Positions 50,203 to 57,793 of a stretch of 57,793 nt of DNA are shown in pieces. The notes under the pieces were generated by a model that was given only the letters and a program-made list of their open reading frames with translations, ran no database searches and was not told the DNA's origin. Each line of letters begins with the position of its first letter. Within the stretch, counting starts at the first letter, position 1. A program made the position numbers and the translations under genes. The stretch spans positions 1 through 57,793 of the forward strand of contig DASYZB010000143.1 of the NCBI GenBank assembly GCA_035946615.1, given 5' to 3'. This DNA comes from Verrucomicrobiia bacterium. Its GTDB lineage: Bacteria > Verrucomicrobiota > Verrucomicrobiia > Limisphaerales > UBA8199.

Positions 50203-51594
50203 TCACATGAGATCGCTTGGATTGGCCAGGACATCCGTCAGAGCGGTCAAAGCGGCATCGAGTTGTTGTTCCGAGATGATGAGCGGAGGCGTAAAGCTGA
50301 GCACGTTGGCATGCTCGCCCTCGGGGAGCAAAATGAAACCGCGCTCGAGCATCGCTTTGAGCGCACTCAATGCGGGCCCGGTCGCAGGACGCCCATCGGG
50401 ATGGGCCAATTCCAAGCCGGCCAGCAAGCCGAGTCCGCGAGCGGCGAAATGCATTTCTGACGAGGGGGACTTAATCGCCGAGAGCCGCGAGAGCAATACC
50501 TTGCCCAACCTGGCCGCGCGCGTTGCCAGGCGGCGCTGCTGGATTTCCTGAATCTGCGCCAGCGCCATCGCGCAGCCGACGGGATGGCCCAGAAAGGTGC
50601 TGGTGTGGATGGCCTCGCCGCTCGATGCCGGCCACGCGGCATCCATCAAATCGGCGCGCCCGACACAAGCCGAAAGCGGGAAGCCGCCGGTCAGGGCCTT
50701 GCCGAGGCAGACCAGGTCCGGAATCGCGCCGGTATGTTCGCAAGCAAACCACTTCCCCGTCCGGCCAAACCCAGTGTAAATCTCATCCAGGATCAGCAGC
50801 GCTCGATGCCTGTCACAAAGCCGCCGCAGCATCGGGAGAAATTCCGGCGGCGGAATATTCACCCCGCCACGGACCTGGACGGGTTCGACCAGGAACGCGC
50901 CGATTTGATTGCGGCGGAATAATTGTTCGATCTGTGATTCGATAGCGTCGAAGCCGGGATTGGCATCCTGCGCGCGGGGAAAAGGAACAAAGAAACCGAA
51001 CTCACGGAGCTGGGTCTTGAAGGGGGAGCGAAAATGCTCGCGATGCGTGGCATTCAAGGCGCCATAACCCAACCCATGATAGGCGCCCGTGAAGGCGATT
51101 ACGCCGGGCTTGCCGGTCGCCAGCAACGCCGTCTTGAGGGCAGCCTCGACGGCTTCAAAACCCGAGTTGCAGAAAATGGTCTTGCCTGAAGTGGCTCCGG
51201 GCGCGGCTGATGGTGTGCCGGGGGTAGCTTCGTTCTTAGCTCTTCCCGCTGTCCTGCGCGCGGGATCCTGCGACCACCGCTCGAACGTGATGCGGCTCAA
51301 CTCGCGGGCGAGCCGGGCTTTGAGGGCATGGGGATGCGCATCTCCCATTGCGTGCAACAGTTTACCCATCTGCGCGCGCCCGGCTTTAACCACCCGCGGG
51401 TTCGCGTGCCCGGCGGCGGCCACTCCGAAGGCCGCGGTCAAATCCAGATACTTCCTGCCGCGGGCGTCCCAAACGTGCGCGCCCTTGGCCCGCTCCCAAA
51501 CAATCGGCCAGGAACCGTCGGACTCGATGAACGTGATGTTGCGCGATTCATAAGCCCGAAGCAGGTCCAGCACCATTTTGGCTTTTCGAGTCAT
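50203..51594 (-). CDS. Class III aminotransferase (PLP-dependent)
   Basis: This 463-aa enzyme transfers an amino group with pyridoxal phosphate. It has the class III order: AAFGVAAAGHANPRV near the start, FCNSGFEAVEAALKTALLAT, LLILDEIYTGFGRTG (PLP Asp), CLGKALTGGFPLSACVGR with the Schiff-base Lys near residue 290, and TSTFLGHPVGCAMAL. An Ala/Gly/Pro-rich stretch (residues about 108-140) is inserted before the PLP-binding segment. The donor and acceptor are unknown. The ATG at 51594 lies 2 bp after the queE stop. Confidence 0.9.
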   Translation of the reverse strand: MTRKAKMVLDLLRAYESRNITFIESDGSWPIVWERAKGAHVWDARGRKYLDLTAAFGVAAAGHANPRVVKAGRAQMGKLLHAMGDAHPHALKARLARELSRITFERWSQDPARRTAGRAKNEATPGTPSAAPGATSGKTIFCNSGFEAVEAALKTALLATGKPGVIAFTGAYHGLGYGALNATHREHFRSPFKTQLREFGFFVPFPRAQDANPGFDAIESQIEQLFRRNQIGAFLVEPVQVRGGVNIPPPEFLPMLRRLCDRHRALLILDEIYTGFGRTGKWFACEHTGAIPDLVCLGKALTGGFPLSACVGRADLMDAAWPASSGEAIHTSTFLGHPVGCAMALAQIQEIQQRRLATRAARLGKVLLSRLSAIKSPSSEMHFAARGLGLLAGLELAHPDGRPATGPALSALKAMLERGFILLPEGEHANVLSFTPPLIISEQQLDAALTALTDVLANPSDLM

Positions 51595-51596
51595 GT

Positions 51597-52358
51597 TTAG
51601 ACCCCACGTTGGGCAGGAGGCCAAATGACCTTATGCAGTTGCGCTTGGAACCGTACCGGCAGCGCATCGGCAATGATTCGTTCCGCCAGGTCTTGCCGCG
51701 AAATCAGTGTTTGGCCGGCTGGGACTCCTTTCAAAGACTTCTCTTTCTGTTCCGCTGACAGCGGATGCACCCACGAAATGAGCAGCGGGCAAATGGAATC
51801 GAGCTTGTGCGCCGCAATTTTCTCTTTCGCCCACTCATAATCCTCGACCGTGCCGATCACGAATTTGATTTCGTCGGTGTTTTGGAGGTGGCGCAGGTTC
51901 TCAAAGCGGTTTCGCGCCGACTCACCGCTGCTGGGGCATTTCAAATCCATGATGCGGCGCACCCGTTTATCCACTGGGGCAATGTCATGCGCCCCGCTGG
52001 TTTCGAGCAGGACGACGAAGCCCTCGTCGCAGAGACCGCTCATTAGCGGCAGCGAGTTTTTCTGGAGGAGCGGTTCACCCCCCGTAAGTTCGACCAGGGG
52101 CAGCGGGACCACCGCTAAACCGCCGGCCGGCTCCCGAGCGCCCGCTTTAGAGCGCAACGGCTGGGCTACCCGGCGAACCTCCGCGAGGATTTGTGTCACG
52201 GCCATCTTCCGCCCTTCCTTGAAGGCGTAGGCCGTGTCGCAATACGAGCAGCGCAGGTCGCACGCGGTGAGCCGTATGAAAATGCACGGCAAACCCGCGA
52301 AGGTGCTTTCCCCCTGCAAGCTCAGGTAAATCTCATTGACGATCAATGTGTCTGCCAC
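51597..52358 (-). CDS. queE: 7-carboxy-7-deazaguanine synthase-like radical SAM protein
   Basis: QueE converts 6-carboxy-tetrahydropterin to 7-carboxy-7-deazaguanine, the first deazapurine of the queuosine pathway. The 253-aa product starts NEIYLSLQGESTFAGLPCIF and has the radical SAM cluster CDLRCSYCD (CxxxCxxC). VELTGGEPLLQKNSLPLM follows, with a short insert before it, and the ending LHKVIWPPAQRGV is typical. queA in the same window fits the pathway. It heads the minus-strand run queE-aminotransferase-rsmA-NUDIX. Confidence 0.92.
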   Translation of the reverse strand: MADTLIVNEIYLSLQGESTFAGLPCIFIRLTACDLRCSYCDTAYAFKEGRKMAVTQILAEVRRVAQPLRSKAGAREPAGGLAVVPLPLVELTGGEPLLQKNSLPLMSGLCDEGFVVLLETSGAHDIAPVDKRVRRIMDLKCPSSGESARNRFENLRHLQNTDEIKFVIGTVEDYEWAKEKIAAHKLDSICPLLISWVHPLSAEQKEKSLKGVPAGQTLISRQDLAERIIADALPVRFQAQLHKVIWPPAQRGV

Positions 52359-52383
52359 TGGAAGAAGTGTAAGGGAGAGAAAG

Positions 52384-52413
52384 GGGTTTTTGAATTTTGA
52401 TTTTTGATTTTGG
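52384..52413. repeat. Solo arm of the inverted-repeat cassette family
   Basis: An AT-rich 30-bp stretch (GGTTTTTGAATTTTGATTTT at its start) matches the outer arm of the cassette at 48715-48682 (minus strand) at about 26 of 30 positions. It lies in the queE-gdhA intergenic gap. A weak inverse counterpart (AAATCAAAAA) sits near 52478-52490. Confidence 0.5.
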
Positions 52414-52494
52414 GCCTGGAATGCGCAACAATGGCCGTGAGTTCAAATCGCAGGTTGCGCCCTTATTTTTGAAACCGAAATCAAAAAAGCTATC

Positions 52495-53763
52495 ATGCCC
52501 AACACCATGGAAATCTACGACCATCCGACCTTCCGGATGGCCTGCCAGCAATTCGATTTGGTTGCCGACCATCTGCAAATCCCCGAATCGGAGCGTGGGC
52601 GGCTGAAGTTTCCCAAGCGGGCGATGGTGGTGGCCCTGCCGATTCATCGCGACGATGGCCGCACCGAGGTGTTTGCCGGTTACCGGGTGCAGCATCATCT
52701 GACGCTCGGGCCGACCAAAGGCGGGTTGCGTTACCATCCGGACGTGAGGTTGGGGGAGGTGGCGGCGCTGGCGATGTGGATGAGCTGGAAGTGCGCCTTA
52801 ACCGGGCTGCCCTACGGCGGCGCCAAGGGCGGCATTGCCTGCGACCCGGGCAAAATGTCCAAAGACGAACTCGAGCGTTTAACGCGGCGTTATACGCAGG
52901 AGATGATCCCGTTTATTGGGCCGCAGGTGGATGTGATGGCGCCAGACCTGGGCACCAACGAGCAAGTGATGGCCTGGATAATGGACACGTATTCCATGCA
53001 CATGGGCGCCACCATGCCGAGCATTGTGACGGGCAAACCAGTCGGATTGGGTGGGTCGCTGGGCCGGCGCGAGGCCACCGGGCGCGGGGTAGGCTATCTC
53101 GTCAACCGCGCGGCTGACACCATTGGATTGGATGTCGGCAAAGCCACCGCTGCCGTGCAGGGCTTTGGCAATGTGGGTTCGGTGGCCGCTCTTTCACTGG
53201 CGCGTTACGGCGTCAAAGTTATCGCTGTGACCGACGCTTTCGGCGGCGCCTTTAACTCGAATGGCTTGAACCTGTGGGAGCTTGAAAAGCATGTGGCCAA
53301 AACCCGGACGGTCGCCGGCTTTCCGGAGGCTGAGCCGATAACGAGCGAACAATTGCTGGTGCTGCGATGCGATATCCTGGTGCCGGCGGCGCTCGAACGG
53401 CAAATCACCGAGGCCAACGCAGGTAAAATCCAATGCCGTATATTGGCCGAAGCCGCCAATGGACCCACCACGCCCGAGGCCGATCAAATCCTTCAGAAAC
53501 GCGACGAAATCTTTCTTATCCCGGATGTCTTGTGCAACGCGGGCGGCGTCATCGTGTCGTATTTCGAATGGGTCCAGGATTTGCAAAGCTTTTTCTGGGG
53601 TGAAACGGAGGTGGTGGACAAATTATTCCGTATTCTGGAGACCTCCTACTCCCAAATCGTGGCTCTGAGCCGCAAACAAAAGCTGTCCATGCGCCTGGCC
53701 GCCCTGAGCCTGGGGATCAAACGCGTCCAGGAAGCCAAGAGGATGCGAGGGTTGTTCCCTTAA
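52495..53763 (+). CDS. gdhA: Glutamate dehydrogenase (Glu/Leu/Phe/Val dehydrogenase family)
   Basis: The 422-aa enzyme interconverts glutamate and 2-oxoglutarate plus ammonia with NAD(P). The substrate domain has YRVQHHLTLGPTKGGLRYHP and GLPYGGAKGGIACDPGKMS with the catalytic Lys. VMAPDLGTNEQVMAWIMDTY follows, then the Rossmann motif AAVQGFGNVGSVAAL near residue 220. NAGGVIVSYFEWVQDLQSFF is at the end. The length fits the hexameric 45-kDa class. An internal ATG at 52507 is a possible start. It stands as a single gene. Confidence 0.95.
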   Translation: MPNTMEIYDHPTFRMACQQFDLVADHLQIPESERGRLKFPKRAMVVALPIHRDDGRTEVFAGYRVQHHLTLGPTKGGLRYHPDVRLGEVAALAMWMSWKCALTGLPYGGAKGGIACDPGKMSKDELERLTRRYTQEMIPFIGPQVDVMAPDLGTNEQVMAWIMDTYSMHMGATMPSIVTGKPVGLGGSLGRREATGRGVGYLVNRAADTIGLDVGKATAAVQGFGNVGSVAALSLARYGVKVIAVTDAFGGAFNSNGLNLWELEKHVAKTRTVAGFPEAEPITSEQLLVLRCDILVPAALERQITEANAGKIQCRILAEAANGPTTPEADQILQKRDEIFLIPDVLCNAGGVIVSYFEWVQDLQSFFWGETEVVDKLFRILETSYSQIVALSRKQKLSMRLAALSLGIKRVQEAKRMRGLFP

Positions 53764-53777
53764 ACAACGCGCGCGGG

Positions 53778-54749
53778 ATGGTTAAAATGAAAGGACACCC
53801 TAAAGCGGCAGAGGACTGCCGCAGTCCAAAACGCTGGCGCGCTCCCGCAGGAGGATTGTTTTCAATACTCCTGCTCGCGGCACTCCTGGTAACTGCCTGC
53901 GATAAAAACCAACCGGCGAGTTTGGCGCAGCCGGGAGCCTTACAGACCACCAACCGCCAAACATTCGAGGCGCGTGGAGTCGTTCTGGCAGTCAAACCGC
54001 TCGACAAGCAGGTCGAGATCAAACACGAAGCCATTCCCGGCTATATGCAGGCCATGACGATGCCCTTCGATGTAAAGGACACAAACTTGCTGGCCGAGCT
54101 CGAGCCGGGCGAGAGGATTTCATTCCGGCTGGTCGTGACAAAGTCGGAAGGCTGGATTGACCAAATCCGCAAGCTAGCGCCGCCCAATGCCAATGCCTTG
54201 CCCCCAGCGGCCTCAATTCGCAGGGCGCGGGATGTTGAGCCGCTGGGAATCGGTGATGTGCTGCCCGAATGCCATTTCACCAACCAGTTCGGCCAATCGT
54301 TCAGCACGCGGCAATTCGACGGCCAGGCGCTGGCTATCACGTTTCTTTTTACGCGCTGCCCATTCCCGAACTTTTGTCCTCGCATGGCAACCGATTTCAG
54401 CGAGGTGCAGCAGAAACTTCTCGCACTGCAAAATGGGCCAACCAATTGGCATCTGTTGACGATTTCGTTCGACCCCGCTTATGATACACCGCAAGTGCTC
54501 AGGCGTTATGCCCAGGCCTTTAAGTTTGATCCCGCCCGCTGGACATTCGCAACGGGCGGCCTTATGGACATCACCGCCATCACGGAGCAATTCGGGATGG
54601 CCTTCTGGCACGATGAGACCGGCAGCATCAGCCATAACCTGCGCACCGCCGTAATTGACTCGAAAGGGCGCGTGCAGAAAATTCTCAACGGCAACACCTG
54701 GACTGCCGATGAACTGGTGGACGAAATGATAAAAGCTTCCGGGAAGTGA
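53778..54749 (+). CDS. Lipoprotein with CusF-like and SCO1/SenC domains
   Basis: This 323-aa copper-handling protein probably serves cytochrome oxidase assembly. The N-terminal 20 residues (MKGHPKAAEDCRSPK) derive from an interspersed repeat. A lipoprotein signal follows (LLAALLVTAC, Cys near residue 42). A CusF-like domain (residues about 65-130, with HEAIPGYMQAMTMPF and its Met/His ligands) comes next. The SCO thioredoxin fold follows, with FLFTRCPFPNFCPRMATDFS, a C-x5-C pair rather than the usual CxxxC, and the conserved His in ISHNLRTAV. A start at 53787 is also possible. Confidence 0.88.
   Translation: MVKMKGHPKAAEDCRSPKRWRAPAGGLFSILLLAALLVTACDKNQPASLAQPGALQTTNRQTFEARGVVLAVKPLDKQVEIKHEAIPGYMQAMTMPFDVKDTNLLAELEPGERISFRLVVTKSEGWIDQIRKLAPPNANALPPAASIRRARDVEPLGIGDVLPECHFTNQFGQSFSTRQFDGQALAITFLFTRCPFPNFCPRMATDFSEVQQKLLALQNGPTNWHLLTISFDPAYDTPQVLRRYAQAFKFDPARWTFATGGLMDITAITEQFGMAFWHDETGSISHNLRTAVIDSKGRVQKILNGNTWTADELVDEMIKASGK
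53790..53840 (+). repeat. GHPKA-type palindromic repeat at the start of the SCO1 gene
   Basis: The stretch contains AAAGCGGCAGAGGACTGCCG, a hairpin, then CAGTCCAAAACGCTGGCGC. It is 85-90 percent identical to the copy at 44473-44531. Here its reading frame continues into the lipoprotein gene instead of stopping. Confidence 0.8.
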
Positions 54750-54864
54750 GTCGCCGCCAATGGGCCAAGGCCCAAATAGCGTCCCCGCCGGCGAGTTCAC
54801 CGAGCGTCTCGCCCGGTCTTTAGACAGCATGGCGCCGCCCAACCCGCGGCCTCGCAGCCACGCG

Positions 54865-55995
54865 CTACTTTGTCATGCGCCCCGTCGCCGCATCCAACCT
54901 GACAGCGCTTCCCTGTCCGAGGGCCGATTCGTGGCAGGCCTGCATCACCGCCTGCGTCTTCAACGCCATCTCCGGCCAAAGGTCGTTAAGACGCCCAGAC
55001 TGAACTTGTTCGGTGAAATGCCGAAACAGATTGCTTTCCTGCGCCGTTGGGTCGCTATGACTTGCTTCTTTAACCGTCCATTGCCGGATGTGCGGCTGCA
55101 CATCGAAATCGCAGCCGCGCGCCTGGTGGATCGGGTTTCCGGTTTCAAACCCTAATTCGGTTCCGGAGAAAGGCAGGACAAAGTCCGGCACACTGAGGTG
55201 TCCATGTTCGCCGCTGATAATGGCCCACTGCTCGATTTCGGTAAGAAAGGAACAATAAAGCCCGCTGGTGACCCCGCCATCAAAAGACAGCTCGGCTGAA
55301 AATTCGGTTGGCACAGGCGGCTGGCTGGCCTGGTGCTTGAGCTCCGAAAGGCAGTGGCCGGTCACGCGTTCGGGGAGTTTCCAGTTCATGGCCCAGAGCG
55401 CAAAGCGGATGCAGTACCAGCCGAGGTCGCCCAGGCAGCCGTAGGGCTCCAGGTCGCTTCGCGCACGAATATTGGATTCAAAAAAACCTTCCGAACCCCG
55501 AAAGCTGAACGCCGAGGTAATCCGCCGGATGGGCCCGATGGTCTTGCCGTCTTCGAGCAGTTCGCGGATGCGTTCCAGGCGGCGGCTGTGCATGAACATC
55601 ACGCCGTCCATGAATTGCACTCGGTTTCGCCGGCAAATTTCGAGCATCCCTCTCAACTCCGCTACATTGGCTGCGCAAGGCTTTTCGCAGACGACATGTT
55701 TGCCAGCCTCAGCCGCTCTTTTGATCCAATCCGCGCGAATGCCAGTCGGGAGCGGGACATAAACAGCGTCGATATCGCTGGAGGCCAGCAACTCCTCGTA
55801 ACGGCCCAGCGCGCGTGGAGGCGGATTGAATGGGGCGCACGCCTGGCATTCCTGGATGAACTCCTGGCTGCGCCGAGGATCACGGCTGGCCACAGCCGCC
55901 ACGCGGCCATTTTGCGAGTTCCAGATCGCTTTCCAGTTCTTTCGGGCAATGTTGGCTGTGCCCATAATGCCCCAGCGCAGCAATGGTCTATCCAT
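54865..55995 (-). CDS. Gfo/Idh/MocA family oxidoreductase
   Basis: This 376-aa enzyme has no signal peptide, unlike the member at 42327. The N-terminal Rossmann fold starts LRWGIMGTANIARKNWKAIW, and DAVYVPLPTGIRADWIKRAA leads to the HVVCEKPCAANVAELRGML signature with the EKP Lys. The C-terminal beta-sheet substrate domain follows (GCLGDLGWYCIRFALWAMNW). It is probably a cytosolic NAD(P)-dependent sugar or inositol dehydrogenase; the substrate cannot be told. It is a lone gene, divergent from the GNAT gene across 224 bp. Confidence 0.92.
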   Translation of the reverse strand: MDRPLLRWGIMGTANIARKNWKAIWNSQNGRVAAVASRDPRRSQEFIQECQACAPFNPPPRALGRYEELLASSDIDAVYVPLPTGIRADWIKRAAEAGKHVVCEKPCAANVAELRGMLEICRRNRVQFMDGVMFMHSRRLERIRELLEDGKTIGPIRRITSAFSFRGSEGFFESNIRARSDLEPYGCLGDLGWYCIRFALWAMNWKLPERVTGHCLSELKHQASQPPVPTEFSAELSFDGGVTSGLYCSFLTEIEQWAIISGEHGHLSVPDFVLPFSGTELGFETGNPIHQARGCDFDVQPHIRQWTVKEASHSDPTAQESNLFRHFTEQVQSGRLNDLWPEMALKTQAVMQACHESALGQGSAVRLDAATGRMTK

Positions 55996-56219
55996 AGTAA
56001 GCCTGACGCCGAATCAAGCAGCTTTGGCTATTCAGAGCAAGAACGGCGATTCTGCGGTTTAAAAAGTTTGCTTTAGCCGACGTTTTGGGCCGCTCACAAT
56101 AACTTGACACCACACCCCGACTGATTAGGTTCCAGCCCGTAGCATCGGCGCAAATACATTTTCCTGCGCTGCTTGTTGGATCGGCGACCTCCGTTCAGAA
56201 CGCTGCTGAAACTGCTGAC

Positions 56220-56738
56220 ATGAATCTTACCCGCTGTGACCAGTCCTATTCCGCTCAGATCCTTGACATATTCAATGAGACCATTCTCAACTCGACCTCG
56301 ATATACGATTATAAATCGCGAACGCCGGAGTTCATGGGAACGTGGTTCGAGACCAAGCGGAAAGGGAATTACCCGGTCATCGGCGCCGTCGGTCAGGCGG
56401 GTGAGTTGATGGGATTTGCCACCTACGGCAGCTTCCGCGCCTGGCCGGGGTACAAATATTCAGTCGAACACTCGGTCTATGTCGCGGCCGGTTTTCGTGG
56501 ACAGGGCATTGGGAAACGTTTGCTGCAGGAGCTGATTTCAGCGGCTCGGTCGCAGGATTACCACGTGCTCATCGGCGGGATTGATTCGCAAAACACGGTG
56601 AGCATCCAACTCCACGAGAAACTCGGATTTCAGCACGCCGGGACCATACGCCAGGCCGGATACAAATTTGGCCGCTGGCTGGATCTGGCCTTTTACCAAC
56701 TGATTCTGGACACCCCCGCTCACCCCGTCAGCGCGTAA
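56220..56738 (+). CDS. GNAT N-acetyltransferase (phosphinothricin/methionine sulfoximine acetyltransferase-like)
   Basis: The 172-aa product transfers an acetyl group from acetyl-CoA to an amine. It has the Pat-type order: DIFNETILNSTSIYDYKSRT near the start, EHSVYVAAGFRGQGIGKRLL with the CoA pyrophosphate-binding RGQGIGKRL, DSQNTVSIQLHEKLGFQHAG, then GRWLDLAFYQLILD. The members closest in pattern act on phosphinothricin or methionine sulfoximine, but the true substrate here is unknown. Confidence 0.92.
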   Translation: MNLTRCDQSYSAQILDIFNETILNSTSIYDYKSRTPEFMGTWFETKRKGNYPVIGAVGQAGELMGFATYGSFRAWPGYKYSVEHSVYVAAGFRGQGIGKRLLQELISAARSQDYHVLIGGIDSQNTVSIQLHEKLGFQHAGTIRQAGYKFGRWLDLAFYQLILDTPAHPVSA

Positions 56739-56891
56739 AATTGATATTGAGCTTATTTTCTGTGGCAGTTGATAATGGCAAGAATACGGGGCGATTCTTC
56801 AAAACCTTGTGGAGTCGACCTTTTTTCATTTTTGCGCTCGGCATAATTTACGGAATATACAAAAGCGATGTGTACCGGTGTCTATCTGCTG

Positions 56892-57692
56892 ATGAAATCT
56901 CGACCTAACGCACCTTGGATAACCGCGATGATCGCGCTGGCAGTCGGACTTGTGTTACCGTGCTCGGCACGCGATGAGAACATTCCAGTAAAACTCCTTC
57001 AGGAGGATTTCCAGATCATGCGGCACGCGCTGGAGGAAGCGCATGGGGGAATTTACCGATACACCGGCAAAGCAGAAATGGATCGCACGTTTGATCGCGC
57101 TTATCAAAAAATTGATCACCCAATGACCGCCCTTGAATTTTGGCGATTGGCGGCCCCTGTGGTTGCAAACATCAAATGTGGCCATACTTATCTTTTCTTT
57201 CCAAAAGCTGTGCAAACTCAGATGGTAACAACTCTTCCTCTTTTTCCGATGGTAACCAGGATAGTCGATGATCGGCTTTATGGTTATCAAGATTTAGCGA
57301 ATGCTGGGAGCCCGCTCGAAGGAGCCGAACTTCTCTCGATCAACGGCGTACCAGCGAGGAAGCTCCTGAATAACTTCCGAACAGTTTCCTATACCGGCGA
57401 TGGTAACACGGCCACGGCGAAAGATTACCGCATTACTCACTACGGCGATTTCAGATTTTACCTTTACGGTTTCGGTATCGAAAGCCCCTTTCAGGTGGAG
57501 TATCGGGACAAGGGGGGAAAGCGACACAGCAAGATGTTGGCCGGAATGCAGCAATCCGCAGTAAACAAGGCTTGGGACGCGCGAAATTCCGGATTGGCCA
57601 CCGCTCCGAATGCTGATTTCAAATTTGACGGAGACAGAATTGCCGTTATGACAATTCACTGGCATCCCACAAGCGACAAAATTCGAGCGTGA
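56892..57692 (+). CDS. S41-type peptidase-like protein, apparently truncated
   Basis: The 266-aa product begins with a signal peptide (MKSRPNAPWITAMIALAVGL, cleavage after CSA). It continues with the N-terminal region seen before S41 (C-terminal processing) peptidases: LLQEDFQIMRHALEEAHGGI and VANIKCGHTYLFFP, then a PDZ-like GYQDLANAGSPLEGAELLSI. It stops soon after DGDRIAVMTIHW, where the catalytic domain should begin, so the peptidase half is missing here. The window ends about 100 bp later and I see no continuation in another frame. It may be a pseudogene. Confidence 0.6.
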   Translation: MKSRPNAPWITAMIALAVGLVLPCSARDENIPVKLLQEDFQIMRHALEEAHGGIYRYTGKAEMDRTFDRAYQKIDHPMTALEFWRLAAPVVANIKCGHTYLFFPKAVQTQMVTTLPLFPMVTRIVDDRLYGYQDLANAGSPLEGAELLSINGVPARKLLNNFRTVSYTGDGNTATAKDYRITHYGDFRFYLYGFGIESPFQVEYRDKGGKRHSKMLAGMQQSAVNKAWDARNSGLATAPNADFKFDGDRIAVMTIHWHPTSDKIRA

Positions 57693-57693
57693 A

Positions 57694-57711
57694 CCTTCGG
57701 TTTTCCGAAGG
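57694..57711. terminator. Perfect short hairpin after the S41-like gene
   Basis: CCTTCGG, TTTT, CCGAAGG forms a 7-bp stem with a four-base loop, starting two bases after the stop codon region of the S41-like gene. No U-tract follows, so a rho-independent terminator role is uncertain. Confidence 0.35.
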
Positions 57712-57793
57712 ATCTGAAGAACCTACTGCGGGTCGACTTTAAGAATTTCAGCTCATTTTCCGCAACGGTAGAGATTGCGTTGGCTGGGTGCGT

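Noticed and set aside
54760-55155. 131-codon plus-strand frame
   Set aside because: It is a shadow of the Gfo/Idh/MocA oxidoreductase on the minus strand and has no domain of its own.

Overview
The window is a GC-rich chromosomal segment with a bacterial gene style typical of Verrucomicrobiota, probably a soil or freshwater member of the Pedosphaera/Limisphaerales type. This placement is an inference from gene content: the layout of the cell-wall cluster, Gfo/Idh/MocA oxidoreductases with a Tat leader, a DUF1080 lipoprotein, a large FG-GAP/ASPIC protein and several short lineage-style hypotheticals. No rRNA or ribosomal protein gene is present to confirm it.

Layout. 1-7.6 kb (minus strand) is a division and cell-wall (dcw) operon reading mraZ, hypothetical, rsmH, ftsL-like, 67-aa ORF, ftsI, 71-aa ORF, murF, mraY (cut by the window edge). 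murE is missing from its usual place between ftsI and murF. The mraZ promoter carries four GTGG boxes at an exact 10-bp period. 7.76-9.0 kb is a complete IS630-family element with a DD36E transposase. It is followed by a 10-bp-period GGTTACCG array, a doubtful ORF and a solo IS-end relic. 9.8-13.3 kb holds queA, a RibD_C reductase, a cobalamin adenosyltransferase and an AmiC-type amidase. 13.3-16.8 kb (minus) holds a nucleotidyltransferase with a coupled 87-aa partner, two related DUF4252-like proteins, and a RES/Xre toxin-antitoxin pair with a clear sigma70 promoter. 17-19.6 kb holds a GH15 glucoamylase-like enzyme, a 38-aa lipoprotein missed by length cut-offs, and yqgE.

19.8-34.4 kb is the respiratory complex I operon nuoB-C-D-E-F-G-H-I-J-K-L-M-N. 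nuoA is absent. Most gene junctions are tight, but three are opened by palindromic repeat elements (B/C, E/F and G/H). A tRNA-Gln(CUG) gene lies antisense in the E/F gap.

34.5-57.8 kb is mixed: an RNase H-like exonuclease, a 1269-aa FG-GAP/ASPIC protein, a TPR protein, rhomboid protease, ApbE, two Gfo/Idh/MocA oxidoreductases, small hypotheticals, HtpX, a CaCA exchanger, YggU, a DUF1080 lipoprotein, a NUDIX-RsmA-aminotransferase-QueE run on the minus strand, glutamate dehydrogenase, a CusF-SCO1 fusion lipoprotein, a GNAT acetyltransferase and an apparently truncated S41-type protein.

The strongest unexplained signal is the set of interspersed short palindromic elements. They include the three-hairpin units and the 183-bp nested palindrome in the nuo operon, a 181-bp inverted-repeat cassette with a 27-aa ORF, and a GHPKA repeat that supplies the N-terminus of the SCO1 protein. 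The coupled nucleotidyltransferase/87-aa pair is the best candidate for an uncharacterised toxin-antitoxin-like system.
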